Source of the DNA: Spirochaetia bacterium
GTDB taxonomy: Bacteria; Spirochaetota; Spirochaetia; DSM-16054; Sediminispirochaetaceae
DNA length: 64,000 nt
Reading direction: 5' to 3'
Assembly (NCBI GenBank): GCA_021736475.1
Contig: JAIPFV010000001.1
Span: 56,991 to 120,990, forward strand
The position numbers and the translations under genes were made by a program. Of this stretch, positions 26,228 to 34,388 are shown piece by piece; the first letter of the stretch is position 1, and every line of letters begins with the position of its first letter. Under the pieces are notes generated by a model. The model was given only the letters and a program-made list of their open reading frames with translations, did not search any database and was not told the DNA's origin.

Positions 26228-26762
26228 CTTTACTCTTCTTTTCTAGAAATTCAAACCCAAAATCAATTAAAAACGACTGTTCGTACAATGAAAGTTTAAC
26301 TTTCGCCCGCTTCTTGCGTTTGTTTACCTTCACTATGAGCCCCTCAAGCCCCTTCATCGGACCGTCAAGCACAACTATCCGGTTATTTTCATCAAAAGAG
26401 ACGGTAGATTTGTCTACAATCTCTCCATAACTCAGAAAGTGCAGAAGCAAGCCTTTGTCATCTCCGGTCAGGGGTTCAATATTCTGGTTACTCTTCAAAA
26501 ATCGAATAAAACCGGAGGTACGCTTAAGTGTCCAGTATACCTCTGTGGGTAACTCTTCCGCTTCATAGAACAGATAGCCTGGAAATATCGGAGCCAGCTC
26601 CTCTTTTGTCTTACCCCGCCTTCGTACGGTTAGTTTTCTGCGGGGCCATAAAAAGCGACCCTCCTCAAACCATTCAGGGCAGTCGACCCGAAGTGCATTT
26701 CGGGCTAATGTTAAGTATTTGGGTTCTTCCCGGGTCAATACCTGTATGACAAAATACTTCAT
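26205..26762 (-). CDS. NusG paralogue, LoaP/RfaH-type antiterminator
   Basis: Specialised NusG-family elongation factor. The NGN domain covers about residues 1-110 (MKYFVIQVLTREEPKYL, then APIFPGYLFYEAE) and a KOW domain about 125-165 (VVLDGPMKGLEGLIVKVNKRKKRAKVKLSL). It is not the housekeeping nusG, which normally sits beside secE and rplK. Members encoded first in polysaccharide operons (RfaH, UpxY, LoaP) let RNA polymerase read through the long operon; this gene heads exactly such a run, so a cis role is inferred. No clear ribosome site precedes the ATG at 26762. Confidence 0.85.
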   Translation of the reverse strand: MKYFVIQVLTREEPKYLTLARNALRVDCPEWFEEGRFLWPRRKLTVRRRGKTKEELAPIFPGYLFYEAEELPTEVYWTLKRTSGFIRFLKSNQNIEPLTGDDKGLLLHFLSYGEIVDKSTVSFDENNRIVVLDGPMKGLEGLIVKVNKRKKRAKVKLSLYEQSFLIDFGFEFLEKKSKDDPRKAK

Positions 26763-26891
26763 AAGGCGAGTACCAGTTTTTTCTGTGTCACTTTTGCGGT
26801 TAAATTATTCACAATTATGAATAGAAAATACCATGGAAATGGGTACACTGCAACCACTTCAGCGGTTCTTCATTAGTTAGATTCTCTTTCC

Positions 26892-26905
26892 GGCTTGTAC
26901 AAGCC
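26892..26905. promoter_or_regulatory. 14-bp palindrome between divergent genes
   Basis: GGCTTGTACAAGCC is a perfect palindrome in the 202-bp gap between the NusG-like gene and the divergent secreted-protein gene. It precedes a TTTACA that could be a -35 box for the plus-strand gene. A repressor site is possible but unproven. Confidence 0.4.
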
Positions 26906-26964
26906 ATTTACAAACTTGGGGTTTGTTCCGATATTGTAATTAATACATCGTTGGGGGGACTTTT

Positions 26965-27456
26965 ATGAAAAAAACGGTCTTAAGTCTTTTGTTCTTGGGA
27001 ATACTCCTGTCATCAGCTTATGCTGAAACAGTTATGCTTTTTTCGGAAGAACCTACAGGAATCGGAAACGAACGTGATTCTATAATATATATTGAGGACG
27101 GGATCATGGACGTGTTTTTCAGCGCCGGCCATATCATTTTCAACGGCGGGTACCAGCAGTTTGAGCCGGAAAGTGCAGCCGCTCAGAGTACATTCGGCGA
27201 TACACCATCTTTTCGTATAGCCAAGTCGGGGGGTGCAGATTATATGCTCCAGGTTCAGCTGGAGTTTACCCAGGATGACCAGGATTCCCTTCCGGTGAAA
27301 GCCCTCTATAGTTTTTACCACCTCAATTCTGAAGAAAAATTGGCCGGTGGCGAAGTTCTGCTTACTGAAGCCGGAGAGCGGGAGGAGATGGAAGAGGAAG
27401 TTTTGATCCGCCGTATGGGAAGACATGTCGGCACCAGGGCAATGGAGGGAATGTAG
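26965..27456 (+). CDS. Secreted hypothetical protein
   Basis: A 163-residue protein with a clear signal peptide (MKKTVLSLLFLGILLSSAYA). The mature part has no family I recognise; it contains GGADYMLQVQLEF followed by a polar stretch and an acidic Glu-rich segment near the C-terminus (EREEMEEEVLIRRMGRH). GGGGGG lies 6 bases before the ATG. It is followed 67 bases later by the SPOR-domain gene in the same direction, suggesting a shared envelope role, which remains inference. Confidence 0.75.
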   Translation: MKKTVLSLLFLGILLSSAYAETVMLFSEEPTGIGNERDSIIYIEDGIMDVFFSAGHIIFNGGYQQFEPESAAAQSTFGDTPSFRIAKSGGADYMLQVQLEFTQDDQDSLPVKALYSFYHLNSEEKLAGGEVLLTEAGEREEMEEEVLIRRMGRHVGTRAMEGM

Positions 27457-27523
27457 TCTGTTCCGGCAGAAAATTCTCAATAAGTCGTGCACAAACCCCG
27501 AGAATGAGATATGGGAGTGTAAT

Positions 27524-29071
27524 ATGACAGATAAACACCGTTTTTATCAAAAAGCGACGCTATTTACATATGCTGTGGCCCTCTTTTTGCTTACTAGTAT
27601 TTCGGGAGGAACCCTATGGGCTCAAGATTCATATTGGGAAGGAAATGTAACCACCGCCCCTTATGGTTTGTTACCTCATAGCGGCATGTACGCCGCCTCT
27701 AATGCGTTCCCGCTGGATACGAAGGTATCCATTACACACCCCTCTGATGCGACTACAATTGAGGTGCGTATTGTTGCGCGTTTAGACCGGGGGCGTGTGT
27801 TTATGCAGGTTTCCCGGGATGCCGCCCAGAAATTGGGAATCAGGGAAGATGAAATCATCACCGTACAAGTTACTCCGGTAGAAAGAGAAGACGATCTAAT
27901 AGAATCCTCCCTTGGCCAAGAGAAGCCCTTTTCAGCTGATCCTGATCTAAACCCTTCAGAGGCAGTCCAAGATGAGAGCCTCGCATTAGTGCAGGAATAT
28001 TTGGCTGAACAGCCGGAGCCAGAACCGGAGCCAGAACCGGAAGAGAGAGTGGCTGTTGTTCAAGAACCCGAGCCGCCGGAGGAAACGGAACAGCAGGACC
28101 AGGATACAGTGAGCATGGCTGAAGAAGAGACTGAAGCGGCACCGGTAGAGGAAGAAGTGATTGAAGAAATTACCCAGGAACCACAGGCGGACACTCTTCC
28201 GGTAAGAGTTCAGCCCAGGTCTAAGCTGACTGTAGTGCTGCCTGAACCCAGCCGTGTACCCGATGAGACAGTATCTCCATCTGAGACCACAGGTCCGCGT
28301 ACCGCAGAGCTTGAACCGCTGTTTATGCAACAGAAAGATAAAAGGTATACTCCTAATGCTCCTGAATTGCCGCAGGACACAGCTGTTGCAGAAGGACCTT
28401 CCTCTTCGCTGGAAGCTGTTTCACCATTATCCACGAAATACACCTCGGAGTTTGAGGTAAGTCATTCTCCGGAGCCACCACCCGCGCTGCTCCCTTCCAC
28501 AGATCTCGCATCAGCTGAAGTTGAAGCTGAACCTGAAGAAGAGGGAGAAGGTGAGCCTCCTCACAGCCCTCTCTTACCTGTAGCCGAGGAGAGTGAGCTT
28601 GCTGAGAGAAGTGTAGAGCCAGAGCCCGAGGAGGAAATTAAGGAATTACCCGAAGATGCCGAGCTGGTTCTGGTTCCTGCTGAAGAGCGACCGCCAGAGG
28701 GGCCGGTAACAGAACCTAAGGAGCAAGTACAGCAGGAAACAGAGACTGCTGAAACTGAAAAGCGTGTCACATCGGCAGCTGAGGAAGTCTCCACGGGTGA
28801 TATCGCAGCGGGTGACATTGCAGTAAAGCGCAGCATTGATAAGGATAGTTATTACCTGCAGGTAGCGGCTTACTCCAAACTCGATTTGGCACAATCTCGC
28901 GGACAAGAGTTGTCCCTTAGATATCCGGTTACCCTCTATATGGAAGAGAGAGCCTCTGCAGCACCGTATAAATTGATGATCGGTCCGCTGAATGAGGATG
29001 AGAGCGGCACCCTGCTGTATACTTTTACCTCACGTGGTTTTCGCGACGCGTTTATTCGAAAGGGTAATTAA
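27524..29071 (+). CDS. RlpA-like/SPOR-domain envelope protein with acidic linker
   Basis: Exported protein (signal peptide ending near SGGTLWAQ) of 515 residues. Residues about 40-125 look like a divergent double-psi beta-barrel of the RlpA type (YAASNAFPLDTKVSI, then ARLDRGRVFMQVSRDAAQKLGI). A linker of about 300 residues rich in Glu and Pro follows (several EPEPE runs), then a C-terminal SPOR domain (SYYLQVAAYSKLDLAQSRG to SRGFRDAFIR), which binds denuded septal peptidoglycan glycans. The start at 27524 is chosen because GGGAG precedes it. A lytic transglycosylase-like role, as for RlpA, is possible; the catalytic residues cannot be confirmed here. Confidence 0.75.
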   Translation: MTDKHRFYQKATLFTYAVALFLLTSISGGTLWAQDSYWEGNVTTAPYGLLPHSGMYAASNAFPLDTKVSITHPSDATTIEVRIVARLDRGRVFMQVSRDAAQKLGIREDEIITVQVTPVEREDDLIESSLGQEKPFSADPDLNPSEAVQDESLALVQEYLAEQPEPEPEPEPEERVAVVQEPEPPEETEQQDQDTVSMAEEETEAAPVEEEVIEEITQEPQADTLPVRVQPRSKLTVVLPEPSRVPDETVSPSETTGPRTAELEPLFMQQKDKRYTPNAPELPQDTAVAEGPSSSLEAVSPLSTKYTSEFEVSHSPEPPPALLPSTDLASAEVEAEPEEEGEGEPPHSPLLPVAEESELAERSVEPEPEEEIKELPEDAELVLVPAEERPPEGPVTEPKEQVQQETETAETEKRVTSAAEEVSTGDIAAGDIAVKRSIDKDSYYLQVAAYSKLDLAQSRGQELSLRYPVTLYMEERASAAPYKLMIGPLNEDESGTLLYTFTSRGFRDAFIRKGN

Positions 29072-29075
29072 GACT

Positions 29076-31160
29076 ATGCCTGAAAGTGAGTATAATGAAG
29101 CTCGGAGTGAGATAGAACGCCTCTCCGAGCTTTTGCATCGTTATCAACGTGAATATTATGTTGAAGGTCGACCAAGTGTTTCTGACCTTGAATACGACCG
29201 GCTCTTTGATCGTTTGGCAGAGCTCGAGTCGAAGTATCCTGAGCTAAAACAGCCCGACTCACCCACCCAACGAGTCGGAACGGAACCCACAGAAACATTT
29301 CCCGAAGTTGAACATACAGTTCCAGTCTTGAGTCTTGATAAAGCCTACAGTTCCAATGAAATAGCCGATTGGATTCAACGTACCACCAAGCGCAGCGGAC
29401 AGGCCCTTAGCTTTGTGGTTGAAGAGAAAATTGACGGGGTAGCCATTGTGCTCTATTACGAGGCCGGCCGTTTGATACGGGCTGTAACCCGCGGAAACGG
29501 TTTTGTGGGAAATGATATCACTGCGAATGTCAAAACCATCCGAACGGTGCCTCTACGTTTACCGGAGGCGATAGATGTTGCTGTACGGGGAGAGATCTAC
29601 TTGCCGAAGGACCGTTTTGAAGAGATAAACCGGAAAATGGAAACTCCCTATGCGAACCCACGGAATTTGGCAGCCGGGAGCCTCCGCCGCATAAAGAGCA
29701 GTGAAGTGGCCCGTATTCCTTTGAATATGTTTGCTTATGAGGGAGCCTTTCCACAACAAGAGTTAAGTCATATCGAGGTTCTGGAAAAGCTGACCGTACT
29801 CCAGTTCCGTGTGAGCAACCGTATTGGAGTGTTTTCAAATCGTCTTGATACTGAAGATCTGGAAGCCCGATATCCGGAGTGGAGTTTTGGAAAATTCGAA
29901 GAGCTTCCGGAGTATATTGAACAGGCAGCCTCTGAACGGGATGCGCTGGAATATGAAATCGACGGTCTGGTGGTAAAAGTAAATGAGTTGCAGGTTCGTG
30001 AGGAATTGGGATATACCGGTCATCATCCGCGCTGGGCTATCGCTTATAAGTTTGAATCTCCCCAGGGAACCACTACCATAAAGACAATTGAAGTGCAGGT
30101 GGGAAGAACCGGTCGGATTACTCCTGTTGCCCGGGTTGAACCGGTGCAGATCGGCGGGTCGACGATTAGCAATGTAACCCTGCACAATCAGGCCTATATC
30201 GAGATGCTTGAGATTGCAGAGGGTGATCAGGTGACCGTTTCTCGCCGCGGGGATGTAATTCCGGCGGTGGAAAAGGTTGTTCAGAAGAATGAAGTGGGCA
30301 ATCCGGTGTGGCACATACCCGAGAAATGTCCCTCCTGTGGTTCCAGGCTGGAAGTGTACGGGGCTCACCATTTCTGCAGAAACAATCAATGCCCCGATCA
30401 GGTACGGGGGCGGCTCCACTTTTTTATTGGCCGGAATCAGATGGATATCGAGAATCTTGGTCCCGAGACTGCTGAACTGTTGATTGAAGAGGGCTTTGTG
30501 CAAGACCTTCCAGATCTGTACCGCTTCGACTTTGAGCGCTTGAAGGGTTATCCGGGCTTTGGTGAGAAGAAAATCGCCGCGATTAAGGCCGGACTTGAGA
30601 AAAGCATGTCTCAACCCTTCCGTGTGGTGTTGCCCTCATTAGGTATTCCCGAAGTGGGCCCAAATGTAACCGAGCTTTTAATCCGGGCAGGCTATACTTC
30701 TATAGATAAGATAATAAGAACCGCAGAACAAGGTGAGTCTGAGAAACTGGTGGATATTAAGGGTATCGGCGAAAAAACGGCCGCCACGATAATCGAGGAG
30801 TTCTCCCGACCTGAAGTCAAACAACGAATTGAGGAATTAAAGAAGGTGGGATTACAATTTGAGACTACTGCTGCAGACAAAACTATTGAGGGTGAGGACT
30901 CAATACCCCCTCTGTTTGAAGGTGAAAACTGGTGTGTGACAGGCAGTTTTGAGCGTTTTAATCCCAGGTCAAAAGCCATGGAATATGTCAAAGCCGGCGG
31001 TGGGCGAACCAGCAGCCAAGTCAGCGGCAGCACAACCCATCTTCTGGCCGGAAGCGGCGGTGGAAGCAAACTGCAGAAAGCACAGCAGCTGGGGGTAGAA
31101 ATTGTAAGCGAAGAGGAGTTCGTGGAGCGACTAAAGGACGAGGGAATACAGATAGCATGA
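29076..31160 (+). CDS. ligA: NAD-dependent DNA ligase
   Basis: Seals nicks in replication and repair using NAD. Domains in order: Ia (EYYVEGRPSVSDLEYDRLF, near 27-45), adenylation with the nucleophile lysine in EEKIDGVAIV near 117, OB fold, a four-Cys zinc finger (CPSCGS to CRNNQCPD, about 418-443), helix-hairpin-helix repeats (LKGYPGFGEKKIAAI, then IKGIGEKTAATI) and a C-terminal BRCT domain (about 615-690). The ATG at 29076 gives 694 residues, normal for LigA; the frame is open to 28992 but overlaps the SPOR gene. Confidence 0.97.
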   Translation: MPESEYNEARSEIERLSELLHRYQREYYVEGRPSVSDLEYDRLFDRLAELESKYPELKQPDSPTQRVGTEPTETFPEVEHTVPVLSLDKAYSSNEIADWIQRTTKRSGQALSFVVEEKIDGVAIVLYYEAGRLIRAVTRGNGFVGNDITANVKTIRTVPLRLPEAIDVAVRGEIYLPKDRFEEINRKMETPYANPRNLAAGSLRRIKSSEVARIPLNMFAYEGAFPQQELSHIEVLEKLTVLQFRVSNRIGVFSNRLDTEDLEARYPEWSFGKFEELPEYIEQAASERDALEYEIDGLVVKVNELQVREELGYTGHHPRWAIAYKFESPQGTTTIKTIEVQVGRTGRITPVARVEPVQIGGSTISNVTLHNQAYIEMLEIAEGDQVTVSRRGDVIPAVEKVVQKNEVGNPVWHIPEKCPSCGSRLEVYGAHHFCRNNQCPDQVRGRLHFFIGRNQMDIENLGPETAELLIEEGFVQDLPDLYRFDFERLKGYPGFGEKKIAAIKAGLEKSMSQPFRVVLPSLGIPEVGPNVTELLIRAGYTSIDKIIRTAEQGESEKLVDIKGIGEKTAATIIEEFSRPEVKQRIEELKKVGLQFETTAADKTIEGEDSIPPLFEGENWCVTGSFERFNPRSKAMEYVKAGGGRTSSQVSGSTTHLLAGSGGGSKLQKAQQLGVEIVSEEEFVERLKDEGIQIA

Positions 31161-31906
31161 ATGAACAGTCGATGATTACCGCGCTGCAGTGTTCAGGCTA
31201 TGGAATAATTCCTCCTCAGCAGTTTCATAGTGACTTAGAGAGTGAGTTTTTAGAGTTATGGGAGCGGGTGCGCAGCTATACAATGATAAGCCCGGAACGG
31301 GCCTACGCAATTTATTCAGCTATACACTACTTGGTAAAAGCAGATATTCCGGGAGCCCTTGTGGAATGCGGTGTCTGGAAAGGCGGGGCGACCATGCTAA
31401 TGGCATTGACACTCTTAGAACTGGATGCTGCCGATCGTGAACTCTACCTGTTCGATACTTTCCAAGGAATGACTCCCCCGACCGAAAAAGATACGGTTGC
31501 CTGGTCCGGTCAGCCGGTCCAGGAGAAATGGGCTGAAGATCAGCGGGGTGAAAAAAATAATTTCGGCTGGTGGGCTGTATCCCGTCAAGAGGTGGTGAAG
31601 AATCTGAGCTCCACCGGATATCCCAAAGAATTGATCCTTGCTGTTGAGGGAGATGTAGCCACTACTATTCCTGCCCAGAGTCCCGAAGGGATTGCCCTAT
31701 TACGCTTGGATACAGACTGGTATGAATCTACGCTGCACGAGCTGCAGCATCTGTATCCGCGTCTCCAGCGGGGCGGAGTTTTACTGCTGGACGATTACGG
31801 GCACTTTACCGGAGCACGCAGGGCTGTGGATGAGTATTTTGAGGGCACTCCGATTTTTCTGCACCGTGATGACTATACCGGCCGCTCCATGGTCAAAGGA
31901 CGATAG
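31157..31906 (+). CDS. TylF/macrocin-type O-methyltransferase family protein
   Basis: Class I SAM-dependent methyltransferase-like protein of 249 residues. The SAM site is visible as GALVECGVWKGGATMLM near residues 61-77, followed by LYLFDTFQGM, and the metal-binding-type motifs LLRLDTDWYEST and GGVLLLDDYGHF near 180-215. The family methylates sugars in natural products and surface glycans; the substrate here is unknown. Its ATG overlaps the ligA stop by 4 bases, so it is translated with ligA, with no obvious functional link. Confidence 0.82.
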   Translation: MNEQSMITALQCSGYGIIPPQQFHSDLESEFLELWERVRSYTMISPERAYAIYSAIHYLVKADIPGALVECGVWKGGATMLMALTLLELDAADRELYLFDTFQGMTPPTEKDTVAWSGQPVQEKWAEDQRGEKNNFGWWAVSRQEVVKNLSSTGYPKELILAVEGDVATTIPAQSPEGIALLRLDTDWYESTLHELQHLYPRLQRGGVLLLDDYGHFTGARRAVDEYFEGTPIFLHRDDYTGRSMVKGR

Positions 31907-31926
31907 CCACAGCTATTATCGGTTTG

Positions 31927-32256
31927 CTAATACCTGTCGTTGCGTAGTGGCCGGATATAACTTTGTGGCGCGACATTTTTCCCACCCACTAGACTTACAA
32001 TCACTCTCTCAATTACCGATTTGTATTGGGGATAACGCAGCCGCAAGTGCTGTACATATGCGAGCTCCTGCTTAATCCTCTCACGCTTCATTTTTCCCAG
32101 TCGGTCTAAAACTATATTCCGATCGGACTCATCCATATACAGCATGCAGATAGCTAAGTTGCGGTCTGTAATTCGCATCAGCCGGTTTTGTGCTTCCGCA
32201 GCAGAAAGGGATTTTAAGATTTTTATGAGTTGTTTATCCGGGGATTCTTTCATCAT
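31927..32256 (-). CDS. Small protein resembling the FliG C-terminal domain
   Basis: A 109-residue cytoplasmic protein. Residues about 25-95 follow the FliG-C pattern: ITDRNLAICMLYMDESDRNI matches the helix pair that in FliG reads like DRDLALALKGASEELKEKI, and KMKRERIKQELAYVQHLR matches the MSKRAAEMLREDMEYLGPVR segment. FliG-N and FliG-M are absent. It starts directly after the stop of the PEGA lipoprotein gene, so the two are one unit. Whether it touches the flagellar motor is inference. Confidence 0.65.
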   Translation of the reverse strand: MMKESPDKQLIKILKSLSAAEAQNRLMRITDRNLAICMLYMDESDRNIVLDRLGKMKRERIKQELAYVQHLRLRYPQYKSVIERVIVSLVGGKNVAPQSYIRPLRNDRY

Positions 32257-33855
32257 TTACCGAATATAATAAAAAGTTATTCCACTTGTATAGTAGCTAA
32301 GTAACTCCTCTTCCGAAATGCCTCCTGCAAATAGATTCAGATGCATTGAACTTCGGGGTATGAGCCAGCTGAATTCTATCCCATACCCAAAATGGTGTAA
32401 CTCAGTACTGGTTTTTGCAGTAAGGGCAACGGCCTTATCCTCGATTTGGAGAAACGCTCCGCCATGCAGTCGGCCCATCCATCTTTCGCCGCTGTTTTCA
32501 TTTACCTGAAATTCAACTGAAGGACTTAAGGAGACCCCCATGAACCTGTCAATGCTCGGGTGCAGAGTAAACTCGAAAATAGGTCTCGAGCCTACTGCTG
32601 TTTCACAAGGAAGCAAAGCTGCAGGCGCATCAGAAATTTCCCTGTCCGGGAGGTAGTTTCCGAAGAGCTCGAAGGCACCTGAAAATCTGGCTCTGTTCCC
32701 GGTTTTGAAGACCCCGCGTTTCAGCTGTGCGGATCCGCTCCACATGGTTGTTCTGTTTTTTTCAATCAGCAAGCCTGTAGAAGTCTGAAATTCCAATGAA
32801 TAGGGCAATCCGGCAACCACACTCAACTGGGCTGGAAATATAACGGGAGAAGCTTCTATTCTACCACCACCACCGAAGGAAAATGAACTCTGCACTATTT
32901 CGGGGCTTACAGTACGGGCGCGGGGAACGCCGATTGCTGCGATAGTTGCCGGGAGACTGGTAGTGAAGAGAGAGATAGGTTCCTCTTGGATTACCCTAAC
33001 TCTTTGCTCATATACAGTTGGTTCCATATTCTCGTGAGCCTTGCCTTGAACGATTATTCGGTAGGTTCCGGGGGGCAGGCGATATCTCTTTTCAAAGGAA
33101 GGCGAGTTCGGCAGCTCGATTAACTCGGTACTAAAGAGTTTATCCTCACTGGTGCGAATAGTAATTTTGATACTTCCCGGTGCACTGACCGATCCTTTGA
33201 TCACTAATTCCCGCTGCGGTAATGGTGGAACAATTTGTATCTTCTTTGGAAAGACGGATAGATCCTCCACGGCAAAGGGCCGTGGCTCCAGTTTAATCTT
33301 TGGCTGCACCCTTTCGGCTTGTTTTACTTGCACCTCCGCTGCTGTAGACTCATACCCGAAGCGGCTGACCCGCAGGGTATAGGTACCCACGGGAAGTTCT
33401 ATTGGAAAGTTTTGAATGTGCACATTGTTAATTGTTACCACAGCATCTTGCGGGCTGATTACCGGAGCAACCATGCCGGTCTGCGGTTCTAGAAAAACCT
33501 GGACAGCCGCAATATTATCGTTTTGGATGTCCAGATAGAAATTGGTTGAATGGTAACGCTGTCGGGTGATGCGAATGTGATATGAACCGTCTGGGAGTGG
33601 GTGAAGAAGGGGGGTGGAGCCAATGGCTTTTCCATTAATAAATAACCTTGCCCCGGCAGGATTTGTAATGAAAAGGACTTTACCCCGTTCTGCAGAAATG
33701 TCCAGCTGAGGCAATTCTTCTGTTCGGGAATATATTCGAAGTTGTGGAGTATCATCAGAGGGTAGTGATGTAGCACAGCTTAGAATTCCTACTACTAATC
33801 CTGTTAATAAAAGGAGGGAAAATAAAGCCTGTAAAGAAAGACGAATGAATCTCAT
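32257..33855 (-). CDS. PEGA-domain lipoprotein
   Basis: Probable lipoprotein of 532 residues: the lipobox VGILSC places the acylated cysteine at residue 27. Two PEGA domains follow, at about 57-125 (GARLFINGKAIGSTPL) and 130-195 (NFPIELPVGTYTLRVSRFGYE). The rest looks beta-rich, and the C-terminal 180 residues alternate polar and hydrophobic residues in a way that could form an outer-membrane or surface beta domain, ending in an aromatic ITFYYIR. PEGA domains are common in spirochete envelope proteins. Specific function unknown. Confidence 0.8.
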   Translation of the reverse strand: MRFIRLSLQALFSLLLLTGLVVGILSCATSLPSDDTPQLRIYSRTEELPQLDISAERGKVLFITNPAGARLFINGKAIGSTPLLHPLPDGSYHIRITRQRYHSTNFYLDIQNDNIAAVQVFLEPQTGMVAPVISPQDAVVTINNVHIQNFPIELPVGTYTLRVSRFGYESTAAEVQVKQAERVQPKIKLEPRPFAVEDLSVFPKKIQIVPPLPQRELVIKGSVSAPGSIKITIRTSEDKLFSTELIELPNSPSFEKRYRLPPGTYRIIVQGKAHENMEPTVYEQRVRVIQEEPISLFTTSLPATIAAIGVPRARTVSPEIVQSSFSFGGGGRIEASPVIFPAQLSVVAGLPYSLEFQTSTGLLIEKNRTTMWSGSAQLKRGVFKTGNRARFSGAFELFGNYLPDREISDAPAALLPCETAVGSRPIFEFTLHPSIDRFMGVSLSPSVEFQVNENSGERWMGRLHGGAFLQIEDKAVALTAKTSTELHHFGYGIEFSWLIPRSSMHLNLFAGGISEEELLSYYTSGITFYYIR

Positions 33856-33878
33856 TGCCTGCCTTAACTCTTTAAACT

Positions 33879-33914
33879 AAAAAGCGGCACAACAGGTAAC
33901 CTGTGGCCGCTTTT
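33879..33914 (-). terminator. Terminator downstream of the RRM gene
   Basis: A hairpin with outer stem AGCGGC/GCCGCT and inner stem CAGG/CCTG is followed by a T run on the minus strand; an A run on the other side would let it also act on the plus strand. It separates the RRM gene from the PEGA lipoprotein gene. Confidence 0.8.
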
Positions 33915-33989
33915 GAAAAAAGTATACCGAATCAATTGAGAATTGTACATGTACCATATGAGGTGTACTTTGATAACACCTTATAAGAC

Positions 33990-34235
33990 TTATCTCTTTT
34001 CTCTTGCCTCGTTAACCTTCATCGCTCTTCCCATAAAATCAGTGCCGTTTAATGCGTCAATCGCACTGTTGGCTTCTCCATCATCGGGCATATCCACAAA
34101 TGCGAAACCCTTTGACCGTTGGGTCATACGATCAATAATAACCCGGACGGAAGAAACGGTGCCATACTCCTGAAATAAGTTTTTCAGGTCATCCTCTGTT
34201 ACGGAATAATTGAGATTTCCGACGTAAATGTTCAT
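33990..34235 (-). CDS. RRM-type RNA-binding protein
   Basis: Single RNA-recognition-motif protein of 81 residues. RNP2 is NIYVGNL (residues 2-8) and RNP1 is KGFAFVDM (about 43-50), with the aromatic residues that stack on RNA kept. The start at 34235 is set by AGGAGC upstream and by the usual MNIYVGNLNYSV beginning; the frame extends to 34298 without support. Bacterial RRM proteins of this size in cyanobacteria and spirochetes are often cold-inducible RNA chaperones; that role is inferred here. A second RRM gene lies at 37778. Confidence 0.92.
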   Translation of the reverse strand: MNIYVGNLNYSVTEDDLKNLFQEYGTVSSVRVIIDRMTQRSKGFAFVDMPDDGEANSAIDALNGTDFMGRAMKVNEAREKR

Positions 34236-34332
34236 ACAAAATGCTCCTAAGAAATAAAAAGTACAAAGAGATGAATTGATAGATAAAAGGTTACCCATGT
34301 TGTAGATACTATCTCAACATATCTTTTGATCG

Positions 34333-34361
34333 ATATTACGGCATTTTAGTTCAAAATGCAA
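34333..34361 (-). promoter_or_regulatory. Promoter with internal palindrome before the RRM gene
   Basis: On the minus strand TTGCAT (34361-34356), 17 bases, TAATAT (34338-34333). The spacer and -35 overlap an inverted repeat GCATTTT-N5-AAAATGC (34341-34359), a candidate operator. The leader would be about 90 bases and contains a second, imperfect 11-bp inverted repeat near 34300-34322. Confidence 0.55.
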
Positions 34362-34388
34362 TCTTTTTTTTTACAACTATGCCGACAA

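Noticed and set aside
26763-26964. ops/JUMPStart element (GGCGGTAG) before the NusG-like gene
   Set aside because: The motif was not found on the minus strand in this gap.
29835-30614. 259-codon open frame on the minus strand
   Set aside because: Lies wholly antisense to ligA, whose full domain set is certain; no ribosome site or recognisable protein.
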